Positions 21,069-31,069 of a DNA stretch of 56,375 nt are shown piece after piece; position 1 is the stretch's first letter, and each line of letters opens with the position of its first letter. Source of the stretch: Branchiostoma floridae (taxonomy: Eukaryota; Chordata; Leptocardii; Amphioxiformes; Branchiostomatidae); NCBI RefSeq assembly GCF_000003815.2, contig NC_049980.1, positions 34,883,172 to 34,939,546 on the forward strand, read 5' to 3'. Under the pieces are notes generated by a model that did no database searches, was not told the DNA's origin, and worked only from the letters and a program-made list of their open reading frames with translations. Position numbers and translations under genes: made by a program.

Positions 21069-21375
21069 NNNNNNNNNNNNNNNNNNNNNNNNNNNNNNNN
21101 NNNNNNNNNNNNNNNNNNNNNNNNNNNNNNNNNNNNNNNNNNNNNNNNNNNNNNNNNNNNNNNNNNNNNNNNNNNNNNNNNNNNNNNNNNNNNNNNNNNN
21201 NNNNNNNNNNNNNNNNNNNNNNNNNNNNNNNNNNNNNNNNNNNNNNNNNNNNNNNNNNNNNNNNNNNNNNNNNNNNNNNNNNNNNNNNNNNNNNNNNNNN
21301 NNNNNNNNNNNNNNNNNNNNNNNNNNNNNNNNNNNNNNNNNNNNNNNNNNNNNNNNNNNNNNNNNNNNNNNNNNN
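21069..21375. other. Assembly gap (307 N)
   Basis: A run of N just downstream of variable exon A. Confidence 1.
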
Positions 21376-21545
21376 AGAGTGATATGTAGAGTGTGTTTGC
21401 TGGAGCCTTTAGAGGAGACGGCCGGGAGGGAAGCAGGGGCGAGATGAGCGGAGCTTAATAAGGGGAGCCGAGAGGGAAGCAGGGGCGAGAGGAGAGCCGA
21501 GAGGAGCGGAGCCAAAGGGGAGCCGAGAGGTACAGAAGCACCCAC

Positions 21546-21695
21546 CTTAGGGGGATCCATCAGGCCGTATCGTACCGCGGTGAAGGTCATTTTTATAAAA
21601 CCCAGTGTAATAATGGATCCTATAACTATGGCGAAGAGAGTCCAATTGTCGGTAAGGTCCACAGTTGGGATGCATCCTTCTTTCTTGGTGCACAT
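21546..21695 (-). CDS. Variable first exon A: single-pass membrane segment
   Basis: 50 codons from ATG at 21695 to AAG before donor GTGGGT. It reads MCTKKEGCIPTVDLTDNWT, hydrophobic LFAIVIGSIITLGFI, then KMTFTAVRYGLMDPPK. C2, C8 and the NWT sequon are shared with exon B, and the RYGLMDPPK end is shared with exon C. Phase 0 joins it to EEEPPKRYRRKRK at 7847 and the His-rich tail. It is the most upstream clear first exon. It sits just downstream of a GC-rich promoter with three regularly spaced CCAAT boxes. The start is chosen because exons A and B begin MC at the same place and homology ends there. Confidence 0.78.
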
Positions 21696-21833
21696 GGTGA
21701 GCCCGTGACATGACTGGGGCCCCACCCCGCTGCAAGTCCCGCTGTCCGACCGCCGCCCGTCCGGAGAGGCACTGCCGCACCGCCGGCACGACCACGCCAC
21801 AACCGAGCAGGGATCGATCCACAGCCGAGCCGA

Positions 21834-21901
21834 CCAATCAGCGTACTGATCGGCAGCCGCGCGGACCAATCAGCGCGAGGCAGGCCTCTACGTGGACCAA
21901 T
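21834..21901 (-). promoter_or_regulatory. Three CCAAT boxes upstream of exon A
   Basis: GACCAATCAGCG occurs with CCAAT at 21834-21838, 21866-21870 and 21897-21901, spaced 32 and 31 bases. It is 139-206 bases upstream of the exon A ATG in GC-rich DNA. Evenly spaced CCAAT boxes near 31-33 bases are known in NF-Y-driven, TATA-less vertebrate promoters. Confidence 0.6.
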
Positions 21902-22069
21902 CAGCGCGCTGCAGACCGGGGGAGGGACGGGTGGTGGCGGCAGCCTTTGTGCTGCTGATCAATAATGGATGAGGTGCGGGGGTAATATTGATCAGGATCG
22001 ATTCTGAGGGGCCACCGGGGCAATATCGATTAGGATCGATACAAAAGGGGCCGCGTTTATAACAAGGTC

Positions 22070-22497
22070 CCGGGTACCGCCACTAAAAGGGCCGGGGTAC
22101 CACCACTAAAAGGCCGGGGTACCACCACTAAAAGGGCCGGGGTACCACCACTAAAAGGGCCGGGGTACCACCACTAAAAGGGCCGGGGTACCACCACTAA
22201 AAGGGCCGGGGTACCACCACTAAAAGGGCCGGGGTACTACCACTAAAAGGGTCGGGGTACTACCACTAAAAAGGCCAGGGTACTACCACTAAAAAGGCCG
22301 GGGTACCACCACTAAAAAGGCCGGGGTACCGCCACTAAAAGGGCCGGGGTACCACCACTAAAAAGGCCGGGTTACCGCCACTAAAAAGGCCGGGGTACCA
22401 CCACTAAAAAGGCCGGGGTACCGCCACTAAAAAGGCCGGGGTACCACCACTAAAAGGGCCGGGGTACCACCAGTAAAGAGGCCGGGGTACCACCCGA
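22070..22497. repeat. 23-24-base minisatellite, about 18 copies
   Basis: Unit GCCGGGGTACCACCACTAAA plus AAGG or AGGG. Some copies have TACTACCAC or TACCGCCAC variants. Confidence 0.97.
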
Positions 22498-22499
22498 AA

Positions 22500-23090
22500 A
22501 CGGTATCTGCGAGCATGGGCACTGATGATAACGTCATAATTTTTGTAAAACCGACTCTCTATTTCCATTTCTATAACCGTCTCTCTATTTCCACAGATTT
22601 TGTGTTGGGGAGATTGGGCAAAGTGGGTCTAGATTTCCTCAGATGAAACAGCAATTAACGTTCACTCGTTAATTTTGGGGAGCAAAATCTTCCACCAGCA
22701 TGTTCAATACGCAAAAAGGATAAATGTGGCACTCTAAAATCTTACCCTGTCTTAACCCCGCACCTACACCGCTGGTAACCACACCTACATCGCTGGTAAC
22801 GGGTAGTTTGTTGGTAAAACTATTGCTTGGTGTCATGGAGGGAACAGTGGTGGTGGAAGAACCACACCCTTTGATACTATATAGGATATGTCAATTTTGT
22901 TGCACCACACCACAGAGTGTAATCTTTCGCAAATTCTTAATAGCCCACTTTCTTCTAGTAACATCTGTTTACTTTCTGAAACCGAGCTCGAGACTTTCCT
23001 TGTATTTGTGTTGGAGTTACACTCTTAACTCATTCATTTTCACGAACACCAAACTCTACCGTAATTTCTATATGCACATGAAATTTACGA
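22500..23090. other. No gene recognised
   Basis: Low-complexity phrases only (ACCTACACCGCTGGTAAC repeated twice near 22760). No exon seen. Confidence 0.35.
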
Positions 23091-23091
23091 T

Positions 23092-23205
23092 TACCACGCC
23101 ATGTTGATGCTAGTGTCTACCATGACAATTGGTATGCACACGAGAGTCAAGACTATCACGCCATGTTAATGTTGGCCCCCACTGTCTACCATGACAATTG
23201 GTATA
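23092..23205. repeat. Direct duplication, 2 units of about 70 bases
   Basis: CACGCCATGTT and GTCTACCATGACAATTGGTAT occur twice in the same order. Confidence 0.8.
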
Positions 23206-23209
23206 TAAC

Positions 23210-24070
23210 ACACCCGATTCACTTTGCTTTGTTTCCGACTGGTTCCCATATAAAGTGCACGGGTCGGGAAAGTTCATGAATATTGCATTATAAATGAGTT
23301 AATGGCTCCGCGGCGTCGCGTGGAATCATTTTGCAGGAGGCCGGCGCGGATTGGGGAGGGGCGCTGGTCCCGGGGGAGGGGCGCTGGTCCCGGGGGATCG
23401 GTGCAAATGTGATTGTAATTTGGGCCATACTGATGGGACTTTGTGGATGACATACATTGGGCACCCAAAACTGATGCGGAAACAAGTTAGCAAAATACAG
23501 TTGCCTTCGTTCAATGATATCTAAGCCATCATGATCAGGAAGATTAAACAAATGACAGAACATATTGATAGGACTCTGGCATACTCTGGTGACTATGGCA
23601 TACTCTGTGTACCCCGTGACACCCAAAAATAAACAGGACAATAGAGTTGACTTCATTACATTCGCCAAAAGGTTAAATGTGTATGTGCTGCCTTCCCCGA
23701 GCCCTTGAACCTTCACCTCCATCCTTAACATTTGCAGGTAAATAGATAAAAGGATCAGTGACTTCAAGTAATCTAATTTATAAACCTTGCATTTTGCTTT
23801 ACAATCACAGCAATGCTTTCACGCCAACGCAAACCTCACCGTGCTCTGGCGGCATCTAGCGGCGTCTGCCGTACTGCAGTTTTGTAGACGGTGATGTTGG
23901 CATGCAGGGGACGAACCTTTCCCGAGAAAGTCCCCATAAACGTTGCTTCCTCAGCTGCAGTAATGAACATTGACATGACCTTACCATAGCCGTAACGCCT
24001 ACGGTATGATCCGGCCCACTATTCCTGGTTAATGTTGCGCTAATGTTGCATAATGAGGGCGTCTCCATAG
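23210..24070. other. No gene recognised
   Basis: A 21-base direct repeat (GAGGGGCGCTGGTCCCGGG) is at 23355-23395. Otherwise no features. Confidence 0.35.
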
Positions 24071-24076
24071 CCGTAT

Positions 24077-24563
24077 ATACTGTAAATGTATTGAAGTTCG
24101 CGGGGATCTAATTTCGCGGTAGCGGGAAAATGGAGTTTTCGCGGTGGTTTTAATTTCGCGGTAGCGCCAAAGACTGCAGCCTCATACTATAATAGATAAA
24201 TGTTCGCGGTGGTTTTAAGTTCACGGTGTAGTGGTCACCGCGAAAACCGCGAACATAAAACCTCCGTGAACATTTCTGTATTTACAGTATTAGACGTCGT
24301 ACTTTCGGTCACGCCGCAGTCTGGTGGCATTTACAATGAGGTGCCTTTTCCTGACACCAATAGCATAAACGATAGCTTACTTGACAGAAATGTTCGCGGT
24401 GGTTTTATGTTCGCGGTTTTAAAACCACCACGAACATTTTCCATTATAGTATGAAACTACAGACTACAAATGGCACTACCGCTAACTTAAAACCAACGCG
24501 ACATCTAAATTTTCCCGCTACCACGAAAGTAAATCCCCGCGATCTTAAATGCATTTACAGTAT
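24077..24563. mobile_element. MITE with TTCGCGGTGG blocks (487 bases)
   Basis: The left end ATACTGTAAATG and right end CATTTACAGTAT are perfect inverted repeats. Inside, TTCGCGGTGGTTTTA and CGCGAAAACCGCGAACAT recur in both orientations. Related remnants lie near 40660-40765 and 52340-52535. Confidence 0.75.
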
Positions 24564-24721
24564 TTTGTGTGCACCACCAAAGAACAGTGGCGAATTTGTA
24601 TTGGTTTAAAATCTAATGCCAGATAGTTTCCACAAACGCAGAATAGGTATATTTGTTCAGTTACTGACTTTGTAAACAATCTATGTTGGATATGTTGATT
24701 GGTAGATATCTATGATCATTG

Positions 24722-24865
24722 CGTGGCGCAATCGGCAGCTCCTTGGGCCCAGGCCCAGGTTCTATACATGCCGTGTCACCGATCTTGTGCCTTTAGAAAA
24801 GTCACTTTGCACGACTTCCATTACTTCACTCAGGTGAAAATGAGTACCTAGCTTCGGCTAGGGGC
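24722..24865 (+). mobile_element. tRNA-derived SINE
   Basis: Contains an A-box-like GTGGCGCAATCGGCAG and a degraded B box (GGTTCTATACATGCCG). The body phrase CTCAGGTGAAAATGAGTACC also occurs at 47829-47848, showing a second family member. Confidence 0.6.
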
Positions 24866-24882
24866 GTTACCGGAACCATCCG

Positions 24883-25203
24883 TTAAATGGGGTCCCGCGT
24901 TTGAGGAGAGCCACACCTCACGCACGTGGGAGAAGAAATGGTGGAGATGGAGAATCGCGCTTGGTTGTGCAGAACCTGTAACCGTCTCACCCTGATCAAT
25001 GTTTCACCGCTGCTGCTGTCACATGGGCCTGTCCCTGGTGCTGAAAACCCGCCTGTAGAACAACTCTTCTTCTTAGTGTTTAGGTGGCCACCATCATCTT
25101 GCTGATGTTTCTGCCACACTTAACAGGGGTGCTGGTACAGAAGGTTGTCTGTTGTAGCTTGATGTAATGGTCTGTCTATGTCTTGGGGGTCTACTGTAAA
25201 TGA
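24883..25203 (-). mobile_element. Likely 3' untranslated tail of the LINE fragment at 25204-25467
   Basis: It follows directly after the LINE stop codon on the same strand. No coding domain was recognised. Assignment by position only. Confidence 0.3.
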
Positions 25204-25467
25204 TTAGTGTAGATTTGCCACCTTATCCCTGAAGGATTCCAGGGATGGGGCAGTCACCATCTCTGCAGGAAGCAAGTTCCACTCAGACACAGTTTGTGGA
25301 AAGAATGACATCTGTCTGTACTGTGTTCTACCTAGAGGAATATTGTAGTGCAAAGGGTGAGACTGAAAACTAAAGATTCTGAAAACATAATGATTGTTTG
25401 CTGTTTGTTTGTTTGTTTGTTTATTCGCACACAAAAAATACATAAAACAATACAGTAAAGAATGCAT
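25204..25467 (-). mobile_element. LINE reverse-transcriptase C-terminal fragment
   Basis: The minus-strand frame ends RTQYRQMSFFPQTVSEWNLL, PAEMVTAPSLESFRDKVANL and a stop. The SFFP-x-T-x-x-x-W-N-x-L-P and TAPS-x-x-S-F pattern is the usual end of CR1/jockey-type LINE ORF2. A GTTT run near 25400 interrupts it upstream. Dead 5'-truncated copy. Confidence 0.75.
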
Positions 25468-25879
25468 AGAACCCGGCGCAGGAGGATGGGAAACTGCAAA
25501 CAGCTTGTGCTATGCCCTTCTCCTCTATACTAAACAAAATGTATGATAATCAATAGTTGTCCTTGTACCAAAAAAAGTAGGATGTGATAATGATACAAAA
25601 GGGTATTCAAATAAGAATAGTAATATAAACTGGGATAAGATAATAACTTATAACAACAATAGTGATTCTTAGACAGACAAAATCTTTCTATTTCAGTCCT
25701 GATTGTTTCTAAACTCGAGCATATGACCTTGATTAACCTTGATCCACCATTATTATAGCCACTGCGTTATTCCCAGCGGCCAGACAAACTTATTGATGTC
25801 AGTCTGGGCTGATGTCAGATATTTGGCTGCCTCTGAAGCACGGGCAAGGACAAGGGGTTTTCATTTGGAGTATTTCCGC

Positions 25880-26110
25880 CTCTGACTGACACTAACAGCA
25901 TCGGTATCAGGCGGGTAGAAACGCAGGATTTGTAAACTGGTGACGTCTTTCTCACAGCTCACTGGTGTTGAGTCGTTTTGGCGGCTCGTGACGCTGAAGA
26001 GGAGTGATGGATGTCACTGGAAACACCCGGAGGTGATCTCCGCATCCCATCCAGTTGTAGAGATTGATTTGTCTGTAGATATTGCTTACCTGGATTCGAA
26101 CGGCAAGCCT
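25880..26110 (+). mobile_element. Penelope-like 3' tail with hammerhead-like module, copy b
   Basis: CTGAAGA at 25994-26000, hairpin AGTGA-TGGATG-TCACT, then GGAAAC at 26019-26024. A similar phrase ends the window at 56321-56375. The CCATCCAGTTGTAGAGATTG tail follows. No ORF remains. Confidence 0.4.
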
Positions 26111-26117
26111 AGGCGCT

Positions 26118-26222
26118 ATGGTGCCACCGTAACTGGTGCGTCGTTTCACATGTCAACATCAGCACCGCACTAGGCTGGGTGGTGACGCCGTAACTGGTGC
26201 GTCGTTTCACATGTCAACATCG
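26118..26222. repeat. Two-copy direct repeat
   Basis: CCGTAACTGGTGCGTCGTTT then CACATGTCAACATC occurs twice, 59 bases apart. Confidence 0.85.
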
Positions 26223-26504
26223 GCGTTTTTGTGAAAACGCAACCTGCCTGCGGCACCAAACGCCGGTCCTGTGTTATAGCTTATATCGGACGCCTTGAGC
26301 CTCTCTCAATAATGATTGTCGTGCCGGGCAGTCAATGTCGTCTGGGCACCGTGCCGACTTTCCACAGGACTGGTCTCCAACCATTGTCCACTATTTTCGG
26401 AGATAACAATCGGGGTGTCAGAGGAGTTATGTACCGGAAAACGGCAGTGTAGTAAGACTGGGTATCTTTGCTGTCATATGTTGGTTAGAGAAGTACCAGA
26501 AGAT

Positions 26505-26943
26505 ACCGTCAAACCTGTACTAGTGCCCACCTCTACATAAGGACCACCTGGCCATTTACATACAGTCAAGCCTGTACAAGTGACCACCTCTACATAAGGG
26601 CCACCTGGTCATTGATAAACAGTCAAACCTGTACAAGCGACCACCTCTACATAAGGACCACCTGGCCATTTACATACAGTCAAGCCTGTACAAGTGACCA
26701 CCTCTACATAAGGACCACCTGGCCATTGATATACAGTCAAACCTGTACTAGTGACCACCTCTACATAAGGACCAACTGGCCATTAATATACAGTCAAACC
26801 CGTCCAAGAGACCACCTGGGCATTGCGACCATTTCTTGGTGGTCTCTTACACAATTTCCCCATTGACATAAGCATTAAGAGTCCTGTCTATAGCGACAAG
26901 CTGTCTACATAGACCAAGTACCCTGAAGTTTTGACTGTATATA
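26505..26943. mobile_element. MITE of the CAGTCAAACCTG family with internal tandem array
   Basis: About five units of 57-60 bases (CAGTCAAACCTGTACAAG, GACCACCTCTACATAAGG, CCACCTGGCCATT), ending TTTTGACTGTATA, complementary to the start. The whole looks like a MITE whose left end has been amplified. Confidence 0.75.
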
Positions 26944-27109
26944 GCAATAAATCGTTCATGATTCGGACCTAAGACAAGACAAGACGTGAACTTTATAGAT
27001 TGTTTGTCCCCTTGTTGATAGCGAGTGTCCACGGAGGTGCAGTACGGCACGGCCCGCTAGGCTCCGCCTGGATCGATACTGAAGTGACATTTCCTCCCTC
27101 CGGGAAGGC

Positions 27110-27225
27110 TCGGTAGCTGCGTGAGAGGAGGATTCCCGGAAACGGAGCCAACACGACCCAAACATCATTACCGCAGTGCTGGTTGGAATGCACCCTTCTG
27201 GTCTGCTTACAGCGTACACATGAAG
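27110..27225 (-). pseudogene. Possible decayed variable first exon (E)
   Basis: The minus strand has ATGTGTACGCTG, then CAGAAGGGTGCATTCCAACC, echoing exon A (ATGTGCACC, GAAGGATGCATCCCAACT). It encodes EGCIPT, then in a shifted frame NDVWVVLAPFPGILL, like NDFW of exon C. A stop and an apparent 2-base indel break it. It lies on the correct strand upstream of exon A. Resemblance is short and may be chance. Confidence 0.25.
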
Positions 27226-27596
27226 TCAGCGCGTGCGGGCCCCCACACCCCCTCCCCCCGCCCCCTCCTCCAGGCCGCGGCCCGCCAGCTGATTGGGAAT
27301 CGGTGTTCCGGTGATGGAGTTCACTCGTAATTGTGGAGGCTGCCGAAGACTCGACAGTCCCGCCGCGCAGCTGTGCCCCTCTGGCCCGCCTCTGTGATGC
27401 GAACGCCGCCAGCCCGGACCGGCAGCGGGGGTTTGCGTACGCACAGATGCAGGCGACCGGCGAGGAGGGCCCCTCGGCACCGTCCCCGGGCCCGGGCAGG
27501 GCGAAGCGGCCGCGGCACAAGCAGAGGTTCTGCCGAAGGCTGCTGCTGAGCGGCACGGTGGGGCCGTGTTGCGTGCCCAGCGGCATCGAGAGGGAC

Positions 27597-27630
27597 ATGA
27601 GCTCCCATCTGGTGCACCAGGGGTCGGAAG
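27597..27630 (+). CDS. Possible plus-strand first coding exon
   Basis: In a CpG-rich block (about 27220-27640), ATGAGCTCCCATCTGGTGCA starts a short frame MSSHLVHQGSE that ends at a strong donor (GGAAG/GTGAGT at 27631). No acceptor or partner exon could be identified downstream. Confidence 0.22.
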
Positions 27631-27643
27631 GTGAGTGCCCTGG

Positions 27644-27716
27644 GTTAGGGGTTAAGGGCTAAGGTTAGGGCTAGGGTTAGGGGTTAGGGCTAGGGGTTAC
27701 GGTTAGGTTTTAGTCA
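27644..27716. repeat. Degenerate telomere-like TTAGGG repeat
   Basis: GGGTTAGG, GGCTAGGGTTAGG and GGTTACGGTTAGG variants over about 70 bases. TTAGGG is the chordate telomere unit, here interstitial and impure. Confidence 0.6.
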
Positions 27717-27743
27717 AGCACGGCAGGTCCGTGTTGCGCACGC

Positions 27744-28031
27744 CGGGGAGTCGGGAACTTATCACCAGGGGTCGGGAGGTGATTGTAGCGGGGAGTCGGG
27801 GGCTCACCACCAGGGGTCGGGAGGTGATTGTAGCGGGGAGTCGGGGGCTCACCACCAGGGGTCGGGAGGTGACTGTAGCGGGGAGTCGGGGGCTTATCAC
27901 CAGGGGTCGGGAGGTGACTGTAGCGGGGAGTCGGGGGCTTATCACCAGGGGTCGGGAGGTGACTGTAGCGGGGAGTCGGGGGCTTATCACCAGGGGTCGG
28001 GAGGTGACTGTAGCGGGGAGTCGGGGCTAGC
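27744..28031. repeat. 45-base minisatellite, about 6 copies
   Basis: Unit: GAGTCGGGGGCTTATCACC, AGGGGTCGGGAGGTGACTG, TAGCGGG. Because 45 is divisible by 3, long repeat frames open on both strands; these are not genes. Confidence 0.97.
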
Positions 28032-28315
28032 CACCCGCTAGGACGTTTCCACTCGTCTGTTCCCAGATCCACTCCGGGAGCCGCTGAGGGCAGAGGGTGG
28101 GCCGACTACTCTCTCTTCACAGCCAGGGGCTGAACTGCGAGGGGCTTATCATTGGCAGGGCGAAATCGCAGGGGTCTGTAATGACAGTTTGAAAACAAAG
28201 CCGCCTAATGACCTCAATACGACAGTAACTGCCCCAGTTGCGGCCCTTGGACTGTAATGTTGAGACCCATTCACATCGGGAATGACCCTTGGGTCGATAA
28301 ATGGTTCTTTAACGG

Positions 28316-28663
28316 CTACTATGTAAGTACTACAGTCCTAGTACTATGTACCTATTTACAACATAGTAACCGCTCTACAGGGGTAGTACTCCGTAGTAGC
28401 CGTTCTACACGGGTAGTACCTACCTACTCATAGTAGACGTTCTACAAGTGTAGCGCCTACTTACACCATAGTAACCGTTCTATAACTGTAGTACATACCT
28501 ACTTGTACATCATAGTAGCCGTTCTACGAGTGCAGTACCTACTTACACCGTAGTAACCGTTCTACAAGGGTAGTACCTACTTACACCATAGTAGCCGTTC
28601 TACAAGTGTAGTACCTACCTGCGCCATAGTAGCCGTTCTACAAGGTTAGTACCTACTTACACT
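28316..28663. repeat. About 47-base minisatellite (left part)
   Basis: Units with CATAGTAGCCGTTCTACAAG and GTAGTACCTACTTACAC. It is split by the foldback element at 28664-29424 and resumes at 29457. Confidence 0.93.
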
Positions 28664-29424
28664 TTATGTCATACCTGGGCCACTAAATGTTCTATACAGG
28701 TGTTCCGGACCGTGTGATAACTTTCTGTATCACACAGGCTTCGAAGTTGTATCACACAGGCTTCCTTCGAGTAAATCGAACTGTTTCTAGCGGGCCGAGT
28801 ATGACACGGTTGAAAATTCGAATACCGAATTCGCACGTTAGAATTGCTGTTGTTACAATTTTTGTTCGAGGACACAACATTTTTTCAACTTCTGGTGCAT
28901 TTCGTATCGAAACATGTGTTTTGTCAGGTGTGTATGTATAGAATACAACACGGTGTATTCTGCATCACCCTCGGTCCCAGCCCTCCCGCGGGTCGGATCA
29001 CCCTCCTCATCTTCCCGCGGTCAGGGTGGTACAACACGGTGTATTCCGTATCACTCGAGGTACCAGCCCGACCGCAGGTTGGATCGCCCGACGGCTGGGA
29101 CCGAGGGTGATGCGGAATACACCGTGTTGTATTCTATTTATGTCATACCCACCTGAGAAAACCCATGTTTTGATGCGAAATGCACCAGAAGTTGAACAAA
29201 TTTGGTGCCCTCGAACAAAAAGTGTTACAACAGCAATGTTCCAGTCAAACGTCCGAATCAGCTATTCGAATTGCCAACCGTGTCGCACTCGGCCCGCTCG
29301 AAATGTTTCGATATACTCCAAGGAAGCCTGTGTGATACAAACTTCGAGCCTGTGTGATGCGGAAAGTTATCACACGGTCCGGAACACCCGTATCGAACGT
29401 TTTTGCGTCACAGGTATGACATAA
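28664..29424. mobile_element. Foldback (long inverted repeat) element, 760 bases
   Basis: Arms of about 270-320 bases: left TTATGTCATACCTG, GTTCCGGACCGTGTGATAAC, ATCACACAGGCTTCGA; right arm is their complement ending CAGGTATGACATAA. A second, nearly perfect inverted repeat of about 45 bases lies near the centre (from 28939 and to 29137; ATACAACACGGTGTATTC). No transposase. It is inserted in the minisatellite. Confidence 0.85.
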
Positions 29425-29456
29425 GGAATACTAGTACACCGTGTTGTATTCTATAT

Positions 29457-29575
29457 ATAGTAGCCGTTCTACAAGGGTAGTACCTACTTACAACATAGTG
29501 CTGTTCTACAAAAGTAGTACCTACTTCATAGTAGCCGTTCTACGAGGGTAGTACCTACTTACACCATACCAACCA
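29457..29575. repeat. About 47-base minisatellite (right part)
   Basis: Continues the array of 28316-28663 in the same orientation. Confidence 0.9.
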
Positions 29576-29579
29576 ACCT

Positions 29580-30055
29580 ACCAACACGGCGTGCCAGCCT
29601 GTACGTACGATGATTAGCGCGCTCCAATTTCGGACCCTATAGGCACTTCCTGGAGCAGGTCGACAAAAGACCTCATCATCTTCCCGCCATACGTCATCTG
29701 CCCGGTATTGACAGCCGCGGATTCGGCGCGTGCGGCCGGAAACCGCCAGAGTACCCGATTCCCGCCTGATGCAAGAGTAATGATATTAATGCTGGGTCTC
29801 CGATTGATGGTCGGAAATATTTTAGGTCGGTAGGCAGGGATTATGGTCTCTTCTTTTTCAGTACTAAATAAAGCTGGCATGCACAAGGACTTTCAATATG
29901 TTAGTTATTTACCGTTAGATATACATTACACAAGGACAATTTTCGATTTCCACAGCTTTGTCATCATTTCAGATAGAAAATGCTGTGCCCTTTGCCTGTA
30001 AGACGCTTATTTCTGGCACCTTATATAGCCTATATGGCAGGGTCCACCAGCCACG
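29580..30055. other. No gene recognised
   Basis: A 90-codon minus-strand frame (29886-29614) has no recognised domain or splice context. No other feature. Confidence 0.35.
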
Positions 30056-30057
30056 TG

Positions 30058-30172
30058 TCCCTGCACCTTAACACCTTTACACCTGTCCTCGCACCTTTAC
30101 ACCTGTCCTCGCACCTTTACACCTGTCCCTGCACCTTTATACCTGTCCCTGCACCTTTACACCTGTCCTCCC
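30058..30172. repeat. 20-base tandem repeat, about 6 copies
   Basis: Unit CACCTTTACACCTGTCCTCG, variants CCCTG. Confidence 0.95.
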
Positions 30173-30512
30173 ACCTGCATGTCGGCTGGTTTTGTGCCAC
30201 GCTAATTCTACTTCCAAATAAATAGATAAGTAAGATACAACATCTCAATCCGCCATTTCCTTCCATATCCCTGTAGTCATAGTGTTTAGTATTATTGTGT
30301 TGATTACTGCCGTACTGTAGCCATATGCTGTGCCGTGTACTGCAATAAAGCTCATTCCTTCATTCATTGATTTTCCTCGGCGGGGCACAAAGCGGGGGAT
30401 GATTAGCGCTTCTGGCCCGCCCCACGCTGTTTGGGCACGCCGCTGGAAAATTGGTGAGTACTCCGCGCCGACCTGGTGACTTCAGCCCGCCCTGTATCGG
30501 GCAGGCCTCTCC

Positions 30513-30778
30513 GGGAATTCGGTCATTCCTCTCCGGGAATTTGGTCATGCCTCTCCTGGAATTTGGTCATTCCTCTCCTGGAATTTGGTCATTCCTCTCC
30601 TGGAATTTGGTGATGCCTTTCCGGGAATTTGGCCATGCCTCTCCTGAAATTTGGTCATACCTCTCCTGGAATTTGGTCATGCCTCTCCTGCAATTTGGTC
30701 ATGCCTCTCCAGGAATTTGGTCATGCCTCTCCTGGAATTTGGTCATGCCTCTCCGGGAATTTGGTCATGCCTCTCCTG
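30513..30778. repeat. 22-base tandem repeat, about 12 copies
   Basis: Unit GGAATTTGGTCATGCCTCTCC plus T or G. Confidence 0.97.
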
Positions 30779-30864
30779 GCACTCAATTATTCACAACGCG
30801 CGGCGGTAAGACCTGATCGAATCTTTCTCTGTCAGCAGAGTGGATCCGGGAGAACAGATGGTCT

Positions 30865-31065
30865 TATAAAATCACGCAGTCGGCACTACCGAAACATACA
30901 CACTTTAACATGGTCTTACATCCACACAGTCGGCACTACGAAAATATACACACTTCTACAGGGTCTAAAATCACACAATCGGCACTACAAAAATATCCAA
31001 ACGTCTACACGGTCTAAAATCCACACCGTCGGCACTACCGAAACACACACACCTCTACATTATCT
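30865..31065. repeat. About 52-base tandem repeat, 4 copies
   Basis: Units with CAGTCGGCACTACCGAAAC, ATACACAC and GGTCTAAAATC. Confidence 0.9.
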
Positions 31066-31069
31066 GTGT

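Noticed and set aside
27710-28072. Pro-rich repeat frames on both strands
   Set aside because: A 45-base minisatellite keeps all frames open; no evidence of a protein.
28316-28660. CRISPR-like array
   Set aside because: Contiguous tandem repeats without unique spacers, in a eukaryotic context.
29614-29886. 90-codon minus frame starting MCMPALFS, considered as another first exon
   Set aside because: The MCM start is coincidental; no membrane span or phase 0 donor at the expected place.
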